Assembly: GCA_903813345.2 (NCBI GenBank)
Contig: CAIIXF020000009.1
Location: 19,243,759-19,307,758 of the forward strand
Reading direction: 5' to 3'
Length of the DNA: 64,000 nucleotides
Source: Owenia fusiformis
Lineage: Eukaryota; Annelida; Polychaeta; Sabellida; Oweniidae
Shown: positions 39,801-51,335 of the stretch, in pieces
Layout: each line of letters opens with the position of its first letter
Numbering within the stretch: position 1 is the first letter of the stretch
Translations under genes and position numbers: made by a program
Notes under the pieces: generated by a model
Database searches by the model: none
What the model was told of the DNA's origin: nothing
Seen by the model: only the letters and a program-made list of their open reading frames with translations

Positions 39801-42800
39801 AATATAAAAGGAAATCCAATATAATGCTTGTGTTTAATCAATGAGGAGGAATATTTGAAAAAGATTTTCATTTTAACATGTGATGTCACTGTACTTGCAG
39901 GGTTCTAGCATGGATGTTAGATAATGAGAAAGTAACTGGCTCAACTGTTGCCCCACAGTCAGATTCTGAGAAAAGTTCCTCGCAAAAACGTTCCTCGCAC
40001 AGGTCTCTGTCTACAAATGCTTCCCCTGCACTTCACCACAGGCAAAAGTAAGTCCCAAACTCCCCAAATGACATTGTTTTCATCATATCTTGCTTACTTT
40101 CTTTCTGTCATATTACATCAACAACCATGTTCAATAATAGATGGATCTGCTTGGTGGACTGATAAACCTCAATACAAAATAACTTTTAAAAGATTTTTTA
40201 ATTAAAATATGTATGTTTATATTTGAATTAATAGATAGTGTCATGAGGTAATGAACATATTGTAAATTGATATTTTAGCAAACCTAAGTCTGTGGCTCCA
40301 CCTAAGCAGCCATTACAATACAATGCCAGCAGGCCTGGATCACTGGAACGTTCGGTGCCTGCCAAGCCCAGCCAGCCCTTCGCGACTGACCCCTCCATGC
40401 CCCTTATACCACCTCCCAACCCCACGGTACAGCTCGAGGAGGCTAAGAGACGCCTTGAGGAGACAGAGGCAGCAAAATTCACACGTCTTCGACAGTCAAA
40501 GTAAGTCTGACAAGTTATAATGCTGACATTGCATGTTACACAATGGTTTATGGAAGGACTGTCAACTTAAACTGCGTACAATTCATCAACGCTGTGAATT
40601 AGGGCTGTTCATAACACGACTTTCACCACACAAAAAACTAACAAATTGTTTCTCTTACTTTATAGATCTTTTACAAACCCGATCAACAAACGCACCCCAT
40701 CTCCCTATGGTCAGCCGACACAGATGTTGCCCCCACAGATGAAAGTGCCATCTACCACCACAGAGGAAGATGACATCCCTCAGTCTGCTGTCACTGCAAA
40801 CAAACAAAATGAGTAAGTTTCAATTTCATTTTTAATATTCATAGAAAATTCATTAATGCTCTCATTTGTCTGATATCTTCAAATACAAAATTAGTTCTGC
40901 CATGGACTCTGTTGTAACCTGTAACTTAGCGTAGTTTGTCTTGAGATGATTATGTGTTACTAGCCTGTATGCAGGGCTATTTTTTATGTATTGTTACTCG
41001 TGTGTTTGTAAGAAATTGTCATTTATATTTGCATTTGAAGATCTAAGACAAGTTAAAAAAGCTTTATGCTCAATGATGAAACTTCACTTGGTTTTAGCAT
41101 GTAGTTCAATTCAAGGTGAATGCAGACATAACAGGCATAACATTTGCTTTTTAAAATCGTTTGAAGATTTAATGGCCTTTCAGCGACAATATGTTCAAAA
41201 AGATGAGAAAATGATACGGTGAACCATCAAAAAGAGATGTAACATTGATGATCCTTTCACTTGCAATGAAGAAGAATGTTTTCAACAATATCATTACGTC
41301 TGATCAGTTTTCATTTTAATGAGTCCCTGTACTTATCTGGTCATTACTTTGGAATTATACCTGTCATCTGCCCAATAATGACTGTGTAACAATCTTTGAC
41401 ATATTTGAAAGGGAAAACTATTTTAATCACAGAAGAAGCAAATAATCAAATGTCTGAAAGTATTTTTTACAACTTTTTCTTATAAAAATATTTGCAAGTA
41501 AAAATATATATATCAAATGAACCATTTATATTAATTGTGTCATTGATAGAATCAACGCTTCCTTTATCTATTTCAGGAAAAAATTGTCAAAGAAAACGAC
41601 CCATAGTGCACCATCAACACCATCCCAAGTTGACAGTACCATCGTGGGCTACTATTTCTGTGCTGACCCCATCCCCTACAGGACATCTGTTCCTGGGAAA
41701 ATTGTCACCTTGGCACAGTTTAAGGCACTCATCAACAAGAAAGGAAATTATAGGTAAGTGTTTATATGATGATTATGTAATGGGAGGTTTTGGATATATG
41801 GTTTAAACAACACAAAGTTAATATCAAAGTTGAAGAGCCCAACTTAATTACACTGCTGTTGAAATTAAAATATGGCAGCCTATTTACACCTGATATAGCT
41901 CTCTGAATATAGGACATTGCTTGTGTATGTCTTGGAAAAAAAAACATTTCAAATATGTGCCTTTGGGTTGTTAAACTCTTTGTAGAGAAAATGTGTTTAG
42001 TCCATTATCACCTAGAAGTTATTATCCATGTTTGGTAACTTTGGATGGATGTCAAAATAATTGAATCATTTGTGTGTAATACGTCTGGGAAACATTGATA
42101 TATGTTTATGTTTGTTATCAACTTATCTTTGGATGTTATAGCTCATATTTAATGTTACTTCAAGAAAATGTCAATGTGTACACTTTTAGCAAACCCCTAG
42201 GCAAAACTAGGTTTTTGTTCATCCGATAGGTCATTTTGAATGCTTACATTGCCAAACTTTGGCTTGATAACATCATTAATTCTTTTTAACTGTGGTTCAT
42301 GTTTTGGTGCAAGTACTTACGAGTATAAATGTATTGATACATAAAACTTCAATTTTGTTTCTGACTCTTACCAGTTTTACACACAGTTCTAATATATGTT
42401 GTCTTGAATTATCAGCTGCTACATTTTTGTTTCCTTTGGTTTTTGCTTAGACTGTATTTGCAAACTGGTGTAATTGACTTAACCTGTTCACCTTTTACAT
42501 TAAAAAATTCCAAGATTACCAAAGTCTGGAATTCCAAACATTGGCCTTTGACAGTGCAACCCTGTAATACTGTTCAACTGCTCTATATCATTATATATAT
42601 AAAAGTGATAACAAGAAAGTATGAATGCATAATATGCATAGTTAGTTCTGTTTGACTGCACTCAATCCTTCCCCTAATACAAGCATTAGCTTTTAGTTAT
42701 CAGTCTTTTAGTCCTTTCTGCCCCCAAATTGATTTTAATGGTGGTTGGCCATATATTGTTATTTTGATGCGACCCCTTTGCAAGTACTGTATGTTCTGTT

Positions 42801-45800
42801 ATCTAACAGTGGGTAGGAACTGTATACCTTATCTACCTTGCCTGGGAACCTCAATACATTTGCACTCACAGGCCTTGAAAACAAAAAAACTTGTGAAACT
42901 TAGAAAAAGTTAGTACCAAAATGGATGTTCAGGAGAACATAGTGAGGAGAACATGCACAGAGGCATCAATGTATTATGAAGATAAAGTCCAATATTTTCT
43001 GTCAGTTTTCTGGAATTAAAGCATATGGACTATATCTTTGGCTTTTAATTATTATTTTTTGTAACAAAACAGGAGTATGTATGAGTTCTTAACAAAGTTT
43101 TTACAATTTTGCATAATTGGTGAGATGTGTAATGGCCCTGGTTTTGCTAGGTGAAACTTCCTGAAACTGAGAAGATTTTGTTCTGCTTCAAGTGGAATTC
43201 ATGTGAAATTCTATCCATCTTATGATAGAAGGCTAGTTCAGAGGTATATAGATCTGTGGCTGGAAGCAGTATGTTTCAAGTGAGCTTGAGTTTCAACAGT
43301 TTACCCTTGTATACTTTCTCATCAAAATTCCTTGAAAAACTGAGAAAATGAAGTAAATGAAGAGGCTGCTCCAAGAATCAATATCACCCATGATCCTTTT
43401 TATGTAAACATGTGATATAGGATTACAGTTTAAAATGTTTGTCTTTATTTTGAAAGTGACTATTGTTTTGGTGTATGGACTCGTTGAACTCATATGGTGG
43501 GTAGTTGTAACCATTGGTATTTAGTGACCTATATATTTTCCTCAGCTGTTTCAACCATTCAACAAATTTCTCTTGTTTTTCTCTCTTATTCACTCTTATT
43601 CTGCCCTTTCCAGAGTTTAACTTTGTGTATTTCAGTAAGAATTTCATTACTTCATAGAACTCTCATTCAATTTTTGGAGATTTTATACTTTGTATTCATA
43701 TTTTATGGCAAGATTAAGGATCCCAAAATTTCCAGTGACAATGGAACTTGGATGACCAATGAACATTTTATCTAAAAAAGGTTCTGCAACAGGACTGGTT
43801 CATTTAGAATTTGACCACTGCATGTATGCTGGTCCTGTGTCAAGTGAATTGTCTGATAGCAGTACCATATAAAATCTAAAAGGACCCAAAGTTGAAGATT
43901 TAGCAATAAAACTGGAGGCAGAATGCAATTAAGTTGAATTGCTTCACTTTGAACATTGATAACACCATACTATTAACCCTTCAACTCTTGAAGAGATGTC
44001 TATATCAGATTATGTTGAAATTTTGTGAAGGAAGGGTTAATCTTTATAGAGGTTTCAAGAGGAAGTTTATTGTGTAAGATACCCCCTGCATTGATTGCAG
44101 GATGGTCAGTCCTAATGGAGGTACTGTATCAATCCCACATTCTGGTGCATCATGGGAGGAGTGCTCTTCAGGCATGTACTTTCGTCTATGAATAAAAGAA
44201 TATGTATTTGAGAATCGCTCTGTCATAGCTGTTATGGCTGTTAACTTCATTCTCTGTGAGTTTTCACCCAGAACAGATTGAATCAACAAACTGGATAGCA
44301 CTATACAGTGTACAGTACACAGATAAAGCAAATTCCATGCATTGAACTTTCTATTGAACTTTCCTTTAGGATAACTGGTCACTGTGAACTATATTATTTT
44401 CGAGTATTCAGAATAAGCTGACAATTTGTCCATGGTTATAGTGTTGGATTTTCAGTTTCAGACATACAGCAGCTACATTGCTATCATGTACTAGTTACAT
44501 AAGCCCAGCCATGGTTTATATAACCCAGTACAGTGTTTACTGTGTACAGTCTTCACTATCCATACAGGGTTGTAATTTTGGTAACTAGCCATGGCTTTAA
44601 AAGGTTAGCTTTTAGTCAAAGTGGTAAATTCACTGAGTATCAATTTATGACATATATGTAATATGTATTGTGTGAATTGAATTACTATGGAAATTGTAAG
44701 TAGTAAGGTCATTGTTCATATTTGTTTTTACTTCAGTTAAAGATTTCAATTAACTGACTCCTGTTTCTCTGTTACTGAATGCAGCTTCTTCAACATCTCC
44801 AGTTTCCATGGCAATATGGTTTTCAAGTTATCACTGGGACTTGGGTATCACTAGTCAACCTTTAAGCTGAAAGAACCTGCTGTTAACAATACATTCCATT
44901 TAAAACCCTTTGCATTTTTAAGTTGAATTGATCTACTGAAAACATTTGACTTTATAGACCAGATTGGTGTTTTAAATGTGTTTCTTTCAAATAAAAGTTT
45001 GTTGGTTACTTCTATAGTTTCACATAAAGTAGAAATTATTGGTACAATATGCCTTTCTGGTCCCTGTTAATGTACTTCTATTATTAATTATACCTTAGTG
45101 ACTCTTAACCCTTTAGTTCCAAACTTGGAGCTTTATTGTGTTGATAACAAGTCCCTGAAATAAATGGGTTAAAGGACATTAACTGGCAATTTTCTTTATT
45201 CTAGACTTTGAAATAGGAAAAAACTGTGTCTATTTTTCTTGACTTTAACATAAATGTGTAGTTAATGGGACTAGGAGATGTTTTATTGGGGCTATCATGC
45301 AAGCTATTTGGTTTTAACACTGGCAACTTTTCATAAAATTTGTCATAAAAAGTTTAAAAGTAGAGATTTTAATTATCAAGTAGATATCACTTTATCATAC
45401 ATTTTAGGTATAATGCAGGTCATGTGACCTTCAATTGACCTATCAAATATGAGAAAATGACAAAATAAGGTTTCAAACTTAATGGTATTGTTTGACTCCT
45501 TTCTTTTCATTAACCTTTCAAAATAGTTTTATTTGCTTCCTGTGTCCAAAAATAATTTGACTGAATGAAAGTCCAAGTTTTAGCATGTAGTTTAGAGCTA
45601 TAAATTTCTCATTTGAAAATAGTTGTTAAAACAATGGTAACTTCTTCAAAGCAATTCGGTAAAAGGTTGGTTTAAAGAAAAAGCTATATTTGCATCTTAT
45701 TTTAGTATAGCGTTCACTTGCCTTACTTTGCTGGAATTTATTCTATAAGTTGTTGATTTAATGATACTACATATTTAACCCCTATAGCAATACAAGAAAG

Positions 45801-47362
45801 GCCTTGTGAAATTGTAAATAAGTGAATGTCTGAAGATGAGGTGCTACAAAGAGTTGTATGTTAACATCTTAAAGTTGGTCTATCCAGAAATTATTCACTT
45901 TATTCTCGACCTTTTGCTCCAAGTGTCTGTGATGACAAATAGGCAAACAGGCTTGGCTCATTAATATTCAGTTTACACTGTTTCACTCATAAACCATGCT
46001 TTTTAAAAGTCTAGCTTCTCTGGGGCTATTTTTCTTTTTCATTATTTTTTTCAGTATCAATTTTGAAAGATTTCATTTTGACAGATCTATGATACTTCTT
46101 TAGTTAGGCTAAACCTGTAATTACACAGAAATATTTCTATGGGGTTTACTTCAAATAGAGCTGCGGACTTTCAAAGGTAGTTTTTGTGAATGCTACATTG
46201 ATGCGTGGAACTGTGTGGTAGATGGCTCATCCATCATAATGACGGGGCACATGAGGGGACAGATCATACCAACTAGCAACAAAACTCTCACAATTAGATC
46301 AGCTCGATTGTGGTCTCCTTCTTGGGCAAAAAAGATTAGACCTTGTCTGAAAATTCAGTCCAACTTTCTTCATACTGAAGTAATTGTTTTGTAAATTTGG
46401 CTAATAAAAGCATGAAGTGAATAATCCCACAAGGGTGGAATCCAGTAGTCATCATTTCAGTAAAATACACTGTTTTTATCCTGTCGGCTCTTGGTTTTAA
46501 TGTCATTTGAAGGAAACTGTCTATCGACAGGGGATTTCCAGTTCAAAGCAGTTGAACATTCTCTCATTGGCATTGATAGAGTTGTGGTTTTGTGGCTCAC
46601 GTATGAGGTCTTTTTTGCTATAACCACTAATGTTCCCCGGTTTGTAACAGTGAAAATATCAAACCTTCCCTTTGTTCAAAGTTAAAGTTTCACGTTTCCT
46701 ATAACAATGGCACCAAATGTTGACTTTTTATGAAAAGACCAAACTTTTTTTGTGAGATGAGATACTGTTAAGATAGAACATGGATTTAAAGCATGGTTTA
46801 AGATTTGTGACTACAATTTGTAATTGTCATGTCTGGCAAGAACAATCTTGTCTGCTTGTGGTGGGTTCATTCTTCTATTTATTACCATGGTTCTGTTATG
46901 ATTGTTAGATGGCAGCACTAGATGGTATCATAAACTTTAGGCCAGACCAAGTAGACCACATCTTTAAATTCATTGTAAACACTCTGAAATGTATTTACTT
47001 TCTTATGATAATATTAAATGTACACATGTTTGTATACCAATATGTATAATCCATATATACACACAGAATTTAATGTTAATTGTATTTCCAAAAAACACTG
47101 GCTATATTCAGGAGTATGGCTACTCAGTAAATAAAACAACAAAAAATTAAGGTTATGGTTAAACTGAACAGAACCGAAATAGTCAATAAACTAGAATTTT
47201 GGACTAACATTATGTTCTTTCTCGTGTATTTGCAGGTACTTCTTCAAGTGTGCTAGCAATGATTTTGGCAGTGAAGTTGTACACGAGGAGGCCATTGATG
47301 ACCACGCCATATTGCCAATGTGGGAGGGGAAAATTGTAGGAAAGGTTGAGAAGATTGAATAA
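11777..47362 (+). CDS. AXIN: Axin, scaffold of the beta-catenin destruction complex (complete)
   Basis: Cytoplasmic Wnt-pathway scaffold that gathers APC, GSK3, CK1 and beta-catenin so that beta-catenin is phosphorylated and degraded. Coding exons: 11777-12828, 13840-14004, 28896-29016, 29483-29635, 33146-33900, 39901-40047, 40279-40500, 40666-40812, 41577-41753, 47236-47362. All are GT-AG and phase-consistent, giving 1021 residues against about 860 for human AXIN1. Domains in order: tankyrase-binding RPPVPGEE (23-30), RGS/APC-binding domain (about 127-265), LTDSSVDG segment, GSK3-binding helix [10 protein letters not shown] (464-473), beta-catenin-binding [12 protein letters not shown] (548-559), His-rich run (638-652), [10 protein letters not shown] (830-839) with [10 protein letters not shown] (850-859), and DIX domain (about 941-1019). 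Start: the ATG lies 3 nt after the acceptor and matches the usual Axin N-terminal spacing. Invertebrates normally have one Axin, so no 1/2 suffix is given. Confidence 0.96.
12829..13839 (+). other. Axin intron after coding exon 1
   Basis: 1.0-kb intron. Read-through of the exon adds the hydrophobic peptide [14 protein letters not shown] before a stop at 12872-12874. Nothing else is recognised. Confidence 0.7.
13840..14004 (+). CDS. AXIN: Axin coding exon 2
   Basis: The exon encodes residues 351-406, including [20 protein letters not shown], the serine-rich motif that precedes DSSVDG in Axins. It enters and exits in phase 2. The preceding intron is 1.0 kb and the following intron is 14.9 kb, the longest in the gene. 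Confidence 0.93.
16981..18134. mobile_element. Non-autonomous DNA transposon, about 1.15 kb
   Basis: Ends CAGTGCGTGAAATA and TATTTCGCGCACTG are inverted repeats with one mismatch. They are flanked by TAATG on both sides (16976-16980, 18135-18139). Subterminal inverted motifs AGACATTTTGGC..GCC recur near both ends. The CAGTG start suggests a hAT-like family, but the apparent 5-bp duplication is not the hAT norm of 8 bp. A GTAC-rich insert beginning TAGAGGTGTCACGG (17421) lies inside. The open frame 17471-17815 is unassigned. Confidence 0.7.
23496..23665. repeat. Four-copy 45-47-bp tandem repeat
   Basis: Unit core GAATAATCTACCTTGCATAT followed by CAGTTTCATAT, a T-tract and AACTTTT. Core starts lie at 23501, 23548, 23594 and 23639. 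Confidence 0.9.
24587..26626. mobile_element. Complete 2.04-kb DNA transposon, Mutator-like target duplication
   Basis: Both ends start with GGTTATAATGAAAACACGCG and are identical for about 36 bp, running on into CGCGCTA/ACGCG repeats. A perfect 9-bp target-site duplication GTCACTGTA flanks it (24578-24586 and 26627-26635). A 9-bp duplication is typical of Mutator-like or fold-back elements. No transposase frame was recognised, so it is probably non-autonomous. The interior contains a nested small element (25690-25847). Confidence 0.85.
25690..25847. mobile_element. Nested MITE with GCCCGTAGCCAG termini
   Basis: Left GGCCCGTAGCCAG and right GCTGGCTACGGGC form terminal inverted repeats about 158 bp apart. 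CCCCCACAAC occurs immediately outside both ends, probably the duplicated target. The plus-strand region 25500-25610 and the region 52075-52310 carry the related GGGGCGTAGCCAGG-like motif. Confidence 0.7.
28896..29016 (+). CDS. AXIN: Axin coding exon 3
   Basis: The exon encodes residues 406-446: the split valine followed by [20 protein letters not shown]. This aligns with the DGIPPYR...HREM segment of vertebrate Axins. The phase is 2 in and 0 out, and the donor CCA|GTAAGT is consensus. Confidence 0.92.
29483..29635 (+). CDS. AXIN: Axin coding exon 4: GSK3-binding helix
   Basis: The exon encodes residues 447-497. [20 protein letters not shown] corresponds to the amphipathic helix that docks GSK3-beta; the hydrophobic F/L/I/L spacing is kept. 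A charged helix, [15 protein letters not shown], follows as in vertebrates. The exon is phase 0 at both ends and could therefore be skipped in frame. Confidence 0.93.
29636..33145 (+). other. Axin intron 4 (3.5 kb)
   Basis: Contains the orphan open frame 32058-32639 and several CTTTGAT/ATCAAAG motifs, including the perfect TCF-type nonamers at 30159, 31248 and 31630. Nothing else is recognised. Confidence 0.6.
32058..32639 (+). CDS. Orphan 193-codon open frame inside Axin intron 4
   Basis: The frame is open from just after TAG (32055-32057) to TAA (32637-32639), in an AT-rich intron where random frames rarely pass 60 codons. The first ATG is at 32196, giving 147 residues. The product is acidic and Cys/His/Met-containing, with [46 protein letters not shown] and [13 protein letters not shown]. 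No signal peptide, membrane span or known family is recognised. It is in sense with Axin. It could be a nested single-exon gene, a retrocopy or transposon fragment, or a lineage-specific Axin exon; no good polypyrimidine acceptor precedes it, which argues against the last. Confidence 0.3.
   Translation, partial: SLVERRALNCKRVRCIETHFYLDVRHHRPVDCHFQQIIPLELKPTQMEELLAIRQNILNNSKTMFDMSTGMDLFHTRHHFRDIGLKYAIKEHPYMNTVHEVENMEMTNEGLDEMHTEFEDISDNFENRNNCEDISEKYIDMRNECLACCDEDIFFYKNLDYNIPSAHCELSTIEEVVIYIISFHTKFKGIIFN
33146..33900 (+). CDS. AXIN: Axin coding exon 5: beta-catenin-binding helix and His-rich region
   Basis: The exon encodes residues 498-749. [12 protein letters not shown] (548-559) is the beta-catenin-binding helix. 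Proline-directed serines ([15 protein letters not shown]) just after it are in the position of the GSK3/CK1 sites of other Axins. [15 protein letters not shown] (638-652) matches the histidine cluster of vertebrate AXIN1. The rest is low-complexity Lys/Ser sequence, which accounts for much of the extra length. Phase is 0 in and 2 out. Confidence 0.95.
33901..39900 (+). other. Axin intron 5 (6.0 kb)
   Basis: Contains a small element at 37949-38153 and TCF-type nonamers at 35515 and 39358. No coding exon recognised. Confidence 0.6.
37949..38153. mobile_element. 205-bp MITE with CAGTGATCTCCC terminus
   Basis: Left end CAGTGATCTCCC and right end GGGAGATTACG are inverted repeats. ATAACA flanks both ends (37943-37948 and 38154-38159). 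The interior repeats CACCCAC(C/T)TGA-like motifs. The CAGTG start and 6-8-bp duplication suggest a hAT-type family. Confidence 0.65.
39901..40812 (+). CDS. AXIN: Axin coding exons 6-8 (linker region)
   Basis: Three short exons (39901-40047, 40279-40500, 40666-40812) share phase 2 at both ends, so each can be skipped or included without a frameshift. Exon 6 encodes [10 protein letters not shown], matching the IMQWI..GEK motif of Axins. Exon 7 encodes [15 protein letters not shown] and [10 protein letters not shown]. Exon 8 encodes a Pro/Gln/Thr-rich linker before the DIX domain. Confidence 0.92.
41577..47362 (+). CDS. AXIN: Axin coding exons 9-10: DIX domain and stop
   Basis: Exon 9 (41577-41753) encodes [18 protein letters not shown] followed by [16 protein letters not shown]. 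Exon 10 (47236-47362) encodes [36 protein letters not shown] and the stop TAA. Together they form the complete DIX head-to-tail polymerisation domain, with the YY.F...PIPYR and GK(V/I)EK landmarks of Axin rather than Dishevelled. The split arginine (AG|G) joins the exons across a 5.5-kb intron. Confidence 0.95.
41754..47235 (+). other. Axin intron 9 (5.5 kb)
   Basis: This intron splits the DIX domain. I see AT-rich sequence with short spurious frames on both strands and no recognisable gene, RNA or mobile element. Confidence 0.55.
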
Positions 47363-48443
47363 ACATTGAATGTGGATTCAAACTCAGTTTGAGAACAGTA
47401 ATGCACTTGCATAAGAGGACTGTGTTATTCAACAAGTGCTCGATGTAATATTCGTATCAGTTATGGACCATATACTTGGAGTTAACAGATTGAAGCAATT
47501 AGACAATTTATAGGCATGATATTATCCTATTGGACTACTACCTATTTTTCTTCAGTGCACGAGTAAACATGGAATAGTTGTGTTTCGACAACCTTGATAT
47601 GACAAAGGATCCTGTAAAATGACACAAAATGTGCACGCAATTTGATGCACGGAAATGACACATGGAATATACTCAATGGTCATAAATGGTTAACAATATT
47701 TACAAATGTATTAAGCTGTGTAATAATATCAAAGTAAACTAGAATTATCAAGTTAGAGAAGTCCAAAAAATGTTGCAATGGAATATATTATTTGTGTATC
47801 CTTCTAGTATTTTGATCCAGACCCATCAATGATCAAGGTGTCAAATTTCTAGTCTTAAGACCATTTTCAATTTACCAGACATTCATAATATTGGTACATT
47901 CATATGGTGGTTTATATGCATTTGTACATCTAACAGAACAAAATCCATGAAAATATTAGATATTAAATATATTCTTTTGTACTTCTCTCTTAACGAAGAA
48001 GTATTCCCACCATCTAATTTGCAAGAATTGGTGCTAGATGTGGAAAGTGATATGGTCTCAATCCATTCTCCATTCTCAATACCTCAGAGTACCCTCTGTG
48101 GCTGATGCAATTACAATTCAGATGTCATACACATGTAATTGGTCCTCTGCACAATACAGTTCCATCAACACTGAAGATTTTTGCAATGTCATTTATGATG
48201 TTTATAGTCCTGTCATGATATTGATAAAGTAGGCAAAGTTTTAGTTTAGTTTTTAGAACCAGTCGGTAGTGGCCCTTCAATGGGTGGTTATTTATGTAAG
48301 AAGGATTACGCAACAATCGTGTACATGAATGTAGTGTCAATATTTCATTGTAAAATTTTCATTGTATATAACATCATTGTAAATACTCATTAGTCTATCA
48401 TGTACTACTATAAAGCGTAACTATGGTAATCAGCACAGGAACC

Positions 48444-48449
48444 AATAAA
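48444..48449 (+). terminator. Putative Axin poly(A) signal
   Basis: This is the first AATAAA after the Axin stop apart from one overlapping the stop codon itself. It would give a 3' UTR of about 1.1 kb. Later AATAAA hexamers occur near 48637 and 49266, so the true end is uncertain. Confidence 0.35.
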
Positions 48450-50150
48450 AAATGTTACCACATTTTAATTATTTAACAACATACCTTTATATAGTATCAA
48501 TGGAAATATCATCAGAAGACAACTTTTGTCTGGAGAAAATCATTTTAGTTTTCAAGATCATGATTCCAATTTTCGACAACAGATGGTGCTGTGTAATGTC
48601 AAGGTCATGTAAGAATGTACAACTAGATACAAATAAAGTTTGTAATGTACATTTATTTTTAAACATAAATAACACTGCGTTTGTTAGTTATTTGCTCTAA
48701 TAGACTCCTAAACAATTTTATGCATAAGTTCGCACATATTGTAAAAGAATTGTGGATCTGCAGGTCATTTTTTATATACAGTATTGCAATCACTTTGATA
48801 ATATGAGAATTTGAGAAAGTACAATTCATTTGCGGATCTTTGGATTTATGATGTCAAGGCACAGTCCAACAGAACTGAAAAACATTCACATAGTCAAGGT
48901 TCTCCCACCTTCAAATGCCAAGATACAATTAACTCTCACATGAACTATGCCAAGAAATATGATTGATCAAACGCCTTATGTGGACTTCAAATCTCTGAAT
49001 TGTAACATTTTAAAACTGGATGATTTTGTAGCTGCATTGTGATTTGAAAGACAAATCTTAGATGAATTGATATTGTGACATCATCAATCATGCCCATTAT
49101 ATATTGGCTAATATCCAGATATCTGATCCCAGTGAAGGAAGTTGTTCCCCTATTCGGTATCCATAATAATTATCCACCAATTATGAACACAACGGTGTTG
49201 TTGTATTTAGGCCATATTTACGGCTGTGTATGTGCTAGGTATTGTATAGTCCATAAAATACATAGAATACAATAAAAGAGCTAGTCACATTAAGCCCCTG
49301 ATTGACCGCCTCACTTTAAAAATGAGTGGGGAAAAGTAGGCTTACATAGTTTTAAATGACCTTGTACCTCAAAGCAGTGTAAAGGTTGCGTCATACACAC
49401 AGACTCAGATATTAAGCCATTTATTTTGGATCTTGCACTAATAAATTTTGTTAACATGCAAATACATGGCAACTGGTCTATACATGTTACTCATATTTGA
49501 CAGTTGTCTCAATCCTTATGTTACACCCTTGCTGTGAACTGTATGGACTCCAACCAATTATATGTACATGATAATTTCAAGAACCCGACAAAGATCATCC
49601 AAAAGAATTAGAAGCCGGATGTGCACATTTTGGTTTCTGTGTAATTCTCAAACCCATGATTTTTGCAGTAAAAAAGGGGGTACATTTCACCAGAGCATTT
49701 TAAATGGATGTTTTTATAATGAGCATGTGGAGCAAAAACTACTGCACTTCTAGTTAATTTGATGCATTTTGGCAGATTTGCTGTTTTGAACATTTGGTGG
49801 CTACTTAATTTGGCGGACTTTAACAATTTTGTGGATCCACCAAATTAAGAAGAAGAACAGTATGGAGTAAAATATGCCAAGAGGCTCGGTGTCTTCACTT
49901 ATTTTGGGACAAATTATGAATTGAATTCATTCCCAAACTTTATAAAATGCATTGAACTGTTGAAGGTCCATCTTATAAGTGGCTTATAAGCATGCTGACT
50001 GAACCTGTTATAACCCATTGCATTGTTCCAAATATGGGTTGGTCTTAGATTGACCAATTCATTGCAGTGTGCTGCCATCTAACAATAACACTGGTGTGTC
50101 ACATAAACGTTTTCATTGATAACTATAAATAATAAATTGCTATAATTTAA

Positions 50151-50156
50151 TTTATT
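50151..50156 (-). terminator. Putative CEP112 poly(A) signal
   Basis: TTTATT on the plus strand reads AATAAA on the minus strand, 1.18 kb beyond the CEP112 stop. It is the first such hexamer I see in that direction. If used, the two convergent transcripts end about 1.7 kb apart. Confidence 0.3.
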
Positions 50157-51335
50157 AAGTTTTGCAAAACTACAATTAGTTATAATACAAAAAAACTAAA
50201 ACTACATGTACACTGATATAATACAATTTCTGCAGAATACAGAATTTTCCTTACTTCCTAAATACAAAGGACGGATTAAACACCCTCATGTTTCAGGAGA
50301 GATTGGACTATAAATAAGTATAATATCTACATTTTTACAATAAAAAAAATCTTGCACATGGCCATTCCCCTGCCAACCTTCTCAAAACAATTTGGCAAAA
50401 AGGGGAGGGGGATAACAGTGTGTTCAACTAAAATGATATACCCTCATTAAATAATTGATTTACAATACATAACATTTCTCTCTTTGGTGTGTTTTCAACA
50501 ATGTGGCAATCATGTCCTCACTGTGATGAAACAATGTCACAAATGCTTTAATTGCTTTATCCACAATGAGCCAAAAATGACTCGAATTGGTCATGATTTC
50601 TTAGAAAAAGTGCTAGCCAGGTTTAAACCTACTGCAAACCTACTCTTGTATGACAAAATGGCTCTTTCAAAGCCACAAAAGGGGACATGTAAATGACATT
50701 ACTTTTTGTTCAATCTCCTCTAATCTTGATCTGTTTGTCCCAAAATATGACACTTCTTGAGATACCATTATATCTGCCTTGAATCATGGAAGAAATAATA
50801 GAGAGGTTAATATAGACGTTTGTAAAAACTGGTCATGTAGAATAATGGTCTTCTGTGGATAATTTCTCCCATTTGTTCTGTTTGCTAGCTGATTGAGTAT
50901 AAAGGTATATGGAAAATAATTGAAATTAGGTCCCTGAAATAGTGAATTGACACCAGGACAGTCATCCATGGGGGTCGAAATATTAAACACTCACGTACTT
51001 ATAAAAACATGTAATTTAACCTCCCTAATATCTGGTTTTCTAATATTTCAAATTCAGTGTCATTGCATCATAAAATACAACATAAAGGGCACTTAGTTGT
51101 ATCAATTTCTTGATTACTGAAGAGAGGTCATGACCCAGAATCCACAATTTCTATTCTCCGGAATATCATTTGTGCACTAACACCATGATCAAATGTTTGT
51201 TTGACACAAAATCTTAAATAATAGTATTCATTTCTGACAAATGAATTCTAGTTAAATAATACTGTTTATACAGTAAATTGCATGAAATGCTGAATTACAC
51301 GTGAGCACATTTGTGCATACAGTGAGTGCAAATTA

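Larger units (their letters stand above)
47363..51335. other. Convergent Axin/CEP112 3' region
   Basis: No coding exon is supported. The stretch should contain both 3' UTRs. A small inverted repeat at about 49804-49847 (CTTAATTTGGCGGA and TCCACCAAATTAAG arms) may be a decayed element. Open frames here are short and lack family resemblance. Confidence 0.6.

Noticed and set aside
44044-44382. 112-codon minus-strand frame in Axin intron 9
   Set aside because: No family resemblance, no conserved motif, no splice partners; within the range of chance for an intron of this size.
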